A DNA stretch of 64,000 nucleotides from an uncultured Oscillospiraceae bacterium (GTDB lineage Bacteria; Bacillota; Clostridia; Oscillospirales; Oscillospiraceae), in assembly GCA_910578505.1 (NCBI GenBank), contig CAJTPV010000003.1, positions 1 to 64,000 on the forward strand, in the 5' to 3' direction. Numbering within the stretch: the stretch's first letter is position 1; every line of letters begins with the position of its first letter. The translations under genes and the position numbers were made by a program. The notes beneath the pieces are model-generated. The model was not told the origin of the DNA. It ran no database searches and saw nothing but the letters and a program-made list of their open reading frames with translations. Positions 58,238-64,000 of the stretch are shown here, piece by piece.

Positions 58238-60877
58238 TCAGCGGATTCCCCGCTCATCCATTGCTTCAAAGTGGACGTCGTTCTCCGTCATAGGCGTGAT
58301 CCGCACGGAATCGGTACTGTACTCCGCCGCAATTTCATTGAGGCGGTTCACCACCTGCCCTTCCGTCATGCGCAGCAGCGTATCCATATCCGTCTCGTTC
58401 CAGAATTCCCCAATACCGCTCATCAGCCCCGCCATGCAGCGGTCCCGCTCCCGGACCGTAACGACGGACTTGTCCGAAACATGATAGCTGCACTGATAGA
58501 ACAGATCGCACCACGCCGCTGTCGCGCCGCTCTCCACGACCACCCGCTCCGGCAGATTCACGCTGAAGCCGGGGTCCTCCTCCGCCCGCCCGGTGCGGAG
58601 ACTGCGCACCATCATGCCGTTCTCCGTGCCGGACAGGTTGCAGGTGACGGAGACAAAGCGCTTCTCCTCCTCGCTCAGTTCGACGGCGTAATCCTCCCAG
58701 ATGCGGTCGCACATGATCCGGTCATAGGCGTCCTGGTTTTCGTTGCCCCAGTCCAGCAGGTGCTGGTTGAACTGCGACAGCGTCATGTCCCGATAGTCAC
58801 GATATGGCATAGACGCATGGGCGGGCAGGGTGGTATCCTCCCCTTTCATCAGCTCCAGGAACGACGCATAATCCTCCGCCGTGGCGTTGGGGAATTCCCG
58901 CTGCTCCTCGTCCACATGGGTCGGACGGGCCGGATTAGTGTCTGCAGACCCCTGCATTTTTTTGTTCTCCGCCCGTATCCGGTCCCACTCCGCCTGCTCC
59001 GCCGCCGTGGCCGGACGCAGACCGGCGATCTTGCCGTTTTCGTAGACCACATACAGCTCAATGGCGTCTGCGGCGTAAATGCTGCTCCCGGTATGCTCGG
59101 TGATCCATATGTTTTCCTGCTCGTCTGTAATGCCGCTCACTTCCCTGCCCTGATAGTACATGGTCAGGCCGTTGCCGTCATTGTCCGGGTCATCAAATTT
59201 CCAGGTCAGACCGAAGGGCGCGTAGGGCGCAAGCTGTTCGTCCCAGATTTGCGAAACGTAGTCGGACTGCGCCCTTTCCAGGTCGTCTGCCTCGATCGGC
59301 CGGAATCCATAATCGATCTGAACCTCCAGACTGCCGGTGCTGAGACGCTCGGCCAGGGCAGCCGTCTCACGGTCCAGGAATGTTTCCATATAGGCGGCGT
59401 CCCGCAATTGCGCCTCCGTTCTCTGCCACAGAAGGTCCGTCATGGCGTCCTTTACTTCCTTCTGCGCCTGTTCGTATTCTCTTACTGTCAATTTTTCCGC
59501 GTCAAGAATATGCAGTGTAAAGGTATACTCCAGATATGCATACCTTGCAGGAGGATCCGGAATATTCGGGTCGGACTTCAGCTGCTGGATCCAGCCGTCT
59601 TTGTTGGCTGAACGCCAGAAATCACGGCTCTGCCATCTGGATGCCGTCAGAGGCTCATAAACGCTGAAAAAGTAATCGGCATACGCATTCGCCGCCCGGT
59701 CTGCTTTTTCATCATCGTAATAGCTGACCTGGACGCCGCCTTGGGAAAATCTCTCTACCAGCTCCATGTCCTCCGGATTGTCCCGCTCCGTCCACATCTT
59801 CTCCTGATACTCCGCCACAGTCATATCCTCGTACCCGTCGAACCACAGCGACAGCAGCCAGCGGCTCTCCTGATCCGTAAAGCCCTTTGCCGGTACGTGC
59901 GTCAGATAGCGCCGCAAATCCTCCGGCTGTTCCGCCGCCGAGGTGGCAAATCCCACCGACAGGCCGCATACCAGCACAGCCGCCAGCAAAACAGCAGCGA
60001 TTGATGTCTTCTTCATTTTCATAATAGCAATAATCCTTTCTTCGATTGCGTTCCTGCTGAAGCTGCTGGCCAGTGGAGACAGACCGCTTTTTGTCTCCTC
60101 CATGCCGATCAGCGCCAGCGCATAGGCGGACTTCTTCCCCAGTCCGAACCGCCGGACCACCGCCTCGTCGCAGCTCAGCTCCAAATCACGGTTGGCCAGC
60201 ACGTACATGACCCACGCCAGCGGGTTGAACCAGTGCACGCACACCGCCGCAGCCAGCGCCAGCTTCCACGCCGCGTCAAACCGCCGGATGTGGACCAGCT
60301 CATGCTCCAGCACATACGCCGCCGGTTCTCCCCACTCCATCTCCTTCGGCAGCAGGATCACGGGCCGGAATATGCCGTAGGTCAGCGGTGCGGAGACAGT
60401 CTCGCACTGCCGGACATCTACAGGCCGATGGAGACGGTGCTCAGCCAGCCACTCTCGAACTGCCGGACTCTCTACAGGCAGCGATTCGCGGAATCTCCGG
60501 CGGTACCATACATAGGAAACCGTAAAAAATGCCGCGCAGGCCAGACTACCCGCTGTCCAGACCATCCGCCATACCGGGATTTTTTCCGCAGGCGGCGCTT
60601 CCATTGGGGTATCCGGGACGGTCCGGACATCTCCGGGCTGCACGGAAGGCATCACCGGGCGGAATGCCGTCTCTACCTGCGCCGGCATTCTCTGTTCCGC
60701 CAGCGTGTACACGCTCAGCGGCGACGGAACCGACACCGGGACCAGCAGCCGCAGCGCCGCCACCAGCCACAGTATGCAGAACGCCTGCTTCGGCAGCTTA
60801 TTCAGCGCCAGCGCCCGCACCACTGTCACCGCCAGAATCAGCGCGCCGCCGGAAAAACTCATCTGCACCAGGCTCAT
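58238..60877 (-). CDS. BlaR1/MecR1-like M56 membrane peptidase with long sensor region
   Basis: The 879-residue protein has an N-terminal M56 module of about 300 residues: membrane helices, HELVH zinc motif (192-196) and the ELSCDEAVV third-ligand segment, then one more membrane helix (about 293-315). About 560 residues follow that are not penicillin-binding and look novel, containing two related blocks (YEDMTVAEYQEKMW near 346 and YRDMTLSQFNQHLLDW near 692). By analogy, signal binding outside triggers the cytosolic protease to inactivate the BlaI-type repressor encoded 4 bases upstream. RBS is GAGGAGGAGTGAC, inside the repressor end. Confidence 0.88.
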   Translation of the reverse strand: MSLVQMSFSGGALILAVTVVRALALNKLPKQAFCILWLVAALRLLVPVSVPSPLSVYTLAEQRMPAQVETAFRPVMPSVQPGDVRTVPDTPMEAPPAEKIPVWRMVWTAGSLACAAFFTVSYVWYRRRFRESLPVESPAVREWLAEHRLHRPVDVRQCETVSAPLTYGIFRPVILLPKEMEWGEPAAYVLEHELVHIRRFDAAWKLALAAAVCVHWFNPLAWVMYVLANRDLELSCDEAVVRRFGLGKKSAYALALIGMEETKSGLSPLASSFSRNAIEERIIAIMKMKKTSIAAVLLAAVLVCGLSVGFATSAAEQPEDLRRYLTHVPAKGFTDQESRWLLSLWFDGYEDMTVAEYQEKMWTERDNPEDMELVERFSQGGVQVSYYDDEKADRAANAYADYFFSVYEPLTASRWQSRDFWRSANKDGWIQQLKSDPNIPDPPARYAYLEYTFTLHILDAEKLTVREYEQAQKEVKDAMTDLLWQRTEAQLRDAAYMETFLDRETAALAERLSTGSLEVQIDYGFRPIEADDLERAQSDYVSQIWDEQLAPYAPFGLTWKFDDPDNDGNGLTMYYQGREVSGITDEQENIWITEHTGSSIYAADAIELYVVYENGKIAGLRPATAAEQAEWDRIRAENKKMQGSADTNPARPTHVDEEQREFPNATAEDYASFLELMKGEDTTLPAHASMPYRDYRDMTLSQFNQHLLDWGNENQDAYDRIMCDRIWEDYAVELSEEEKRFVSVTCNLSGTENGMMVRSLRTGRAEEDPGFSVNLPERVVVESGATAAWCDLFYQCSYHVSDKSVVTVRERDRCMAGLMSGIGEFWNETDMDTLLRMTEGQVVNRLNEIAAEYSTDSVRITPMTENDVHFEAMDERGIR

Positions 60878-60881
60878 GCCG

Positions 60882-61247
60882 TCACTCCTCCTCCAGTTGG
60901 CTGACCATTTCCTTCAGCCGCGCGATCTCACCGGCTGACAGCTTTTTTCTGCCCAGCAGCGAGGCAAACAGCTTGTCGGCGGCTCCGTCGAAGAGCTTGT
61001 CCAGCAGCTCGTCCGTCTCCGCCTGCTGTACCTCCTCCCGGGCCACCAGCGCATGGCAGAGGAAGTTCGGCTCTATCCTCTTGATCGCCCCCTTCTTGAT
61101 GCAGCGCTTGATGATGGTATAGGTTGTGTTGATATTCCAGCCGGTCTCCTGCCCCAGAACGTCGGAAATATGCTTGGCGGTTGTGTCCCCCTCCCGCCAC
61201 AGCACGCCCATGACCTTCAGCTCCGAATCAAACAGTTTGTTGTCCAT
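60882..61247 (-). CDS. BlaI/MecI/CopY-family repressor
   Basis: A 121-residue winged-helix repressor: ELKVMGVLWREGDTTAKHIS, then the recognition-helix region GWNINTTYTIIKRCIKKGAI, then a dimerisation tail KLSAGEIARLKEMVSQLEEE. It should bind the two palindromes in its own promoter and be cleaved or removed by the partner M56 protease. Encoded immediately upstream of the M56 gene as one operon. Confidence 0.93.
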   Translation of the reverse strand: MDNKLFDSELKVMGVLWREGDTTAKHISDVLGQETGWNINTTYTIIKRCIKKGAIKRIEPNFLCHALVAREEVQQAETDELLDKLFDGAADKLFASLLGRKKLSAGEIARLKEMVSQLEEE

Positions 61248-61266
61248 GTGGGATTCTCCTTTCTGT

Positions 61267-61319
61267 ACTACTGCAGTAGTTCATAGCCCTATACTACCAC
61301 AGTAGTGTGCTCTTGTCAA
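61267..61319 (-). promoter_or_regulatory. BlaI-type promoter with two operators
   Basis: Minus-strand TTGACA (61319-61314), 17 bases, TAGTAT (61296-61291). Two 14-bp palindromes, ACTACTGCAGTAGT (61267-61280) and ACTACCACAGTAGT (61293-61306), sit at the start of transcription and over the -10. The half-site TACTAC...GTAGT matches the BlaI/MecI operator type (core TACA/TGTA-like, here ACTAC/GTAGT). Confidence 0.85.
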
Positions 61320-61351
61320 GAAGTATTTTACGGGATAGTTTTTTTGAAGGG

Positions 61352-61395
61352 AAAGACGTCTGAGCGGCATTGCAGCGCTCAGACGTCTTTTTATT
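61352..61395. terminator. Terminator after nucleoside kinase gene
   Basis: AAAGACGTCTGAGCG (61352-61366) pairs perfectly with CGCTCAGACGTCTTT (61376-61390). The T tail is stronger on the plus strand (TTTTTATT), but the position suggests it ends the minus-strand kinase gene. Confidence 0.75.
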
Positions 61396-61426
61396 CAATT
61401 ACAATTTCGCCGGTTGGGAAAAAATC

Positions 61427-63097
61427 TTACACGTGGTAAAATCCTCCGCCGATGAACTCGCGCATAAGAGAGGTTTTGGGGATGTGGTCAGCTGGAATCG
61501 ACAGAAAATAGTTCAGGTATTTCAACAGCCGCTTAGCCTCGATATACTCATCGCTGTCCCGCGGGACGCCAAAGAGCAGCGGCTGCACATAGGGCTTGAG
61601 CAGGGCCGCCTCGTAGACCAGAGCGGAGTTGAAGATCACATCCGCGCTGTCCTGGAATGGGAAAATGTTGTTCTCCTCCCCGCGCCGGACGGAGGGCCAC
61701 ATGCGAATCGTTGCCTGCGCGCTGTACCCGCGGGTCCTGGCGTCCCGCTCGATCCTCCGCAGAAGGCGGGCGTCGGTGGTGGAGCTGCAGTTGTGATCGT
61801 CTATATTCAAGGTGGACAAACAGCTGATATAGATTTTATATTTGCTCTCGCGCGGCAGAGAGTGGGTAAACTGGTCGTTCAGACAGTGGATGCCCTCAAT
61901 CACCAGCACGTCCCTCTCCCCCAGCGTAAGGGAATTGCCGTTGTACTCCCGCGCACCCTTTATGAAATTGAATGTAGGCATCTCCACCGTCTCACCATTG
62001 AGCAGGCGGACCATGTCCGTGTTGAACTGCTCTACATCCATAGCGCCCAAGCACTCAAAGTCGTACTGACCGTTTTCATCCCGCGGGGTGTCCTCCCGAT
62101 TTTTGAAGTAGTTATCCGTTGCGATTGCATGTGGGTGCAGTCCGCAGGAGCGCAGCTGTGTGGACAGGCGGTGTGAAAACGTCGTTTTCCCGGAGGACGA
62201 CGGCCCTGCAATCATGACAAAACGGACTTCCTTCCGGGCGGCAATTTCTGCGGCAATGTCGCCGATTTTCTTTTCCATCATAGCCTCGTTGGACAGGATG
62301 AGCTGCATGGTGTTGCCCTGTGAGACCGCTGCGTTTAATTCCGCCACATTGGATGCGTTCAGCGCCTCAGAGAGCTTGGCAGAATCGGAGAGGGCGCGGA
62401 AGAGCTTTCGGGAGGGCCGGAATTCTCCCAATTGGCCGGGGGCGCTCCGTGCCGGCAGGCGCAGCACAAAACTGTTTTCAAACAGCTCCAGTCCAAAGCA
62501 TTTGATGTAGCTGGTATCTGGCACCATATAGCCATAGAAGTAGTCCGTAAAGCCGTCCAGGGTGTAGACATTGACATGGGAGTCAATACGAAAACGAAAC
62601 AGCTGGGCCTTATGGACCAATCCCGATCTATGGAACAGGTCGATCGCGTCATCGGTGCTCACAGAGTGCTTTTCTATGGGCAGCGCCTGGGCCGCCAGCT
62701 CCCGCATCCGTTTCTCCACCCGCTCCAACAGCGCTTGGTCCAGAATGAAATTGCCGCGGGCCAGAATGAAAAGGGCGTTGCTGATGGAATACTCCGCCGT
62801 GATCCGCTCCACATTTTCCCGGCCCGCCACATCATAGAAGGCCTTCAGCATGAGAAAAAGCGCGCTTCGTTCGTAAGTCTGCATGCCGGGTTTTGCCTGG
62901 GCCGTCACCATCTTCAAGGAACAATCCCGGTCGAGAACCTTGTGCAATTCACAGAGTTTCCCGTCCCGGTTGACCAGCAGAATGTCGCAGGAAAAACGGT
63001 CTTGGAAGTCAGCTGCGATGTTCTTGTAGGGCGTTCCATAGGGATAGGCATACTCTGCACCGTCTATGGTGACCGTTATCATTTTTTTCTTTTCCAT
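61427..63097 (-). CDS. Uridine-kinase-like nucleoside kinase with TGS-type N terminus
   Basis: The 556-residue protein has an N-terminal TGS/ThrRS-like part (ITVTIDGAEYAYPYGTPY; then a threonyl-tRNA-synthetase-like second domain to about 240) and a phosphoribulokinase/uridine kinase domain with Walker A GPSSSGKT (298-305), a DDHNCSS-type segment and RDARTRG. Family members phosphorylate nucleosides, probably uridine or cytidine. The start at 63097 follows AAAGGAGGCTCAACA; the longer open frame to 63247 crosses the promoter. Confidence 0.9.
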   Translation of the reverse strand: MEKKKMITVTIDGAEYAYPYGTPYKNIAADFQDRFSCDILLVNRDGKLCELHKVLDRDCSLKMVTAQAKPGMQTYERSALFLMLKAFYDVAGRENVERITAEYSISNALFILARGNFILDQALLERVEKRMRELAAQALPIEKHSVSTDDAIDLFHRSGLVHKAQLFRFRIDSHVNVYTLDGFTDYFYGYMVPDTSYIKCFGLELFENSFVLRLPARSAPGQLGEFRPSRKLFRALSDSAKLSEALNASNVAELNAAVSQGNTMQLILSNEAMMEKKIGDIAAEIAARKEVRFVMIAGPSSSGKTTFSHRLSTQLRSCGLHPHAIATDNYFKNREDTPRDENGQYDFECLGAMDVEQFNTDMVRLLNGETVEMPTFNFIKGAREYNGNSLTLGERDVLVIEGIHCLNDQFTHSLPRESKYKIYISCLSTLNIDDHNCSSTTDARLLRRIERDARTRGYSAQATIRMWPSVRRGEENNIFPFQDSADVIFNSALVYEAALLKPYVQPLLFGVPRDSDEYIEAKRLLKYLNYFLSIPADHIPKTSLMREFIGGGFYHV

Positions 63098-63167
63098 TGT
63101 TGAGCCTCCTTTTTCATTTGAATGTCCCGCAGGAAGGACGGGCCGCTGGCTGCTGTGGTCCTCCTTT

Positions 63168-63196
63168 ATCATACGATATTTTGCGGGAAAATACAA
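63168..63196 (-). promoter_or_regulatory. Promoter of nucleoside kinase gene
   Basis: Minus-strand TTGTAT (63196-63191), 17 bases, TATGAT (63173-63168). The leader is about 65 bases. Confidence 0.75.
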
Positions 63197-63204
63197 GGAT
63201 GATA

Positions 63205-63234
63205 AAACGGCAGACGGAAAATTTTCCGTCTGCC
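63205..63234 (-). terminator. Terminator of the right-edge gene
   Basis: Perfect self-complementary arms GGCAGACGGAAAA (63209-63221) and TTTTCCGTCTGCC (63222-63234), followed on the minus strand by GTTTTATC. It lies 10 bases after the stop at 63244. Confidence 0.88.
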
Positions 63235-63243
63235 CCGACCGCC

Positions 63244-64000
63244 TCATCGCTCATTTTTTCCAAACAAAGCCGGCAGCAGGTCCGCCGTCTCCGGATACAT
63301 CAAAAATCCGGCGTTCAAACCCAGTTCCCGGCCCAGCTGGATTTTCCGCCGCAGGGTATCCGCATCGTCGAACATCACGAACCGGCTCTCCCCGTCCCTG
63401 GTGCAGGTAAAATATTTCGCGCACAGGTCGCCGGAGTAAAAAATGCTGGGTTCCCGCTCCCGCAGCAGCGCCTCCAGCGCCTCGCCGCTCAGCGGCGTGC
63501 CCACCCCCTCCGGACACGGCAGGGGGAAACTCATCCGCAGCCGCTGCAGGTCCAGCGACACCCGCGCCGGGCCGAACCGCTCCGCCGCCTCCTCCAGCCG
63601 CTGGCGCAGCACGCCGCCGGAGAGGGCGGTGCAGATCAGGACCCCAGCCTGCTGGATCCGCTGGCCGTAGGATTCCGGCACAAAAAAGCGCATCCGGTTC
63701 CTGCTCAGCACCGTGCCCAGCGCCTCCAGAAAAGCAGCCTTATCCTCCGCCGGCTCCCCCTCAAAGTCCGCCACAACGCCGCCATATCCCCGGTTCCCGC
63801 ACTCCCGCCACACATCGCGGCACAGCGCGGCAGCATCCCGGACCGGCCCGCTCTCCCAATCCTCCAATACCAGCAGGCCCCCGCGGGTCCTTGGCAGCAG
63901 ATTCCGCCGGGCCAGCCGTCCGTCCGGGCCTATGCGGTAGGCCACATGGGCGATCCGCTCCGTAAAACGCAGGGCCTGGGACAGATGCTCCGGCGCGGCG
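63244..64000 (-). CDS. Right-edge protein of unknown function, possible TIM-barrel (5' end outside window)
   Basis: The frame is open to the window edge, so at least 251 C-terminal residues are seen. Features include GYGGVVADFEGEP, resembling the catalytic-strand region of GH18-like barrels (D-x-x-x-D/E pattern), RVSLDLQRLRMSFPLPCP, and the late YFTCTRDGESRFVMFDDADT followed by GLNAGFLMYPET, as in barrel-closing strands. A glycosidase-like or spore-associated barrel is possible, but no family is secured. Internal GTG at 63945 is not needed as a start. Confidence 0.6.
   Translation of the reverse strand, partial: AAPEHLSQALRFTERIAHVAYRIGPDGRLARRNLLPRTRGGLLVLEDWESGPVRDAAALCRDVWRECGNRGYGGVVADFEGEPAEDKAAFLEALGTVLSRNRMRFFVPESYGQRIQQAGVLICTALSGGVLRQRLEEAAERFGPARVSLDLQRLRMSFPLPCPEGVGTPLSGEALEALLREREPSIFYSGDLCAKYFTCTRDGESRFVMFDDADTLRRKIQLGRELGLNAGFLMYPETADLLPALFGKNER

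Overview
The window is a GC-rich (by eye about 60%), gene-dense chromosomal segment of a Clostridia-class Bacillota. It looks most like the Oscillospiraceae gut lineages (Flavonifractor/Lawsonibacter/Oscillibacter type). That placement is inferred from PolC-type replicase, AddAB instead of RecBCD, the pyrH-frr-uppS-cdsA-dxr-rseP-ispG-polC order, a T-box leader, a yjdF-type riboswitch, strong AGGAGG ribosome binding sites and SigA promoters that often carry an extended TGn -10. No rRNA, tRNA, CRISPR array, transposase or prophage structural gene was recognised.

Layout. 1-1412: three small accessory-looking genes (SdpI-like membrane protein, HEAT/SufBD-like protein, P-loop kinase). 1413-3920: structured intergenic RNA, class II aldolase fba and a ClC chloride channel. 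3976-6231 (-): secreted SLH-anchored M3-like peptidase. 6472-13358: addB-addA. 13519-18932: rplS, a DUF4177-like small protein, signal peptidase, rbgA, rnhB, yraN, thrC, a metallophosphoesterase. 19024-25561: proteostasis block tig, clpP, clpX, lon, then engB. 25614-26965 (-): a lipoprotein and a ferredoxin-nitroreductase fusion. 27208-37481: operon for UMP kinase, ribosome recycling, undecaprenyl and CDP-DAG synthesis, two MEP-pathway enzymes, site-2 protease and PolC. 37482-38074: yjdF behind its candidate riboswitch. 38168-40618: a tyrosine T-box leader driving a DMT transporter and tyrS. 40877-42918: amidase, GNAT acetyltransferase, Xer-type recombinase.

The right third is more accessory. 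43234-44946 (-) encodes an orphan eCIS-core (DUF4157) metallopeptidase-like domain joined to an alpha/beta hydrolase. 45298-47742 (-) is a metal-efflux operon (ArsR-type sensor plus a His-rich P1B ATPase) with a visible operator. 47915-48553 (-) is an AT-rich lone nucleotidyltransferase. Then come cysS, a 54-residue protein with its own promoter, a GH2 beta-galactosidase, a Sel1-repeat protein, a DUF3810 membrane protein, an RluA-family pseudouridine synthase overlapping a DEDD exonuclease, a BlaI/M56 signalling pair with two palindromic operators, a uridine-kinase-like nucleoside kinase, and a protein cut by the right edge.

The best candidates for something new are the orphan eCIS-core/hydrolase protein, the tyrosine T-box controlling a transporter together with tyrS, the BlaI-M56 pair with a very long repeated extracellular region, and several unexplained structured intergenic elements.
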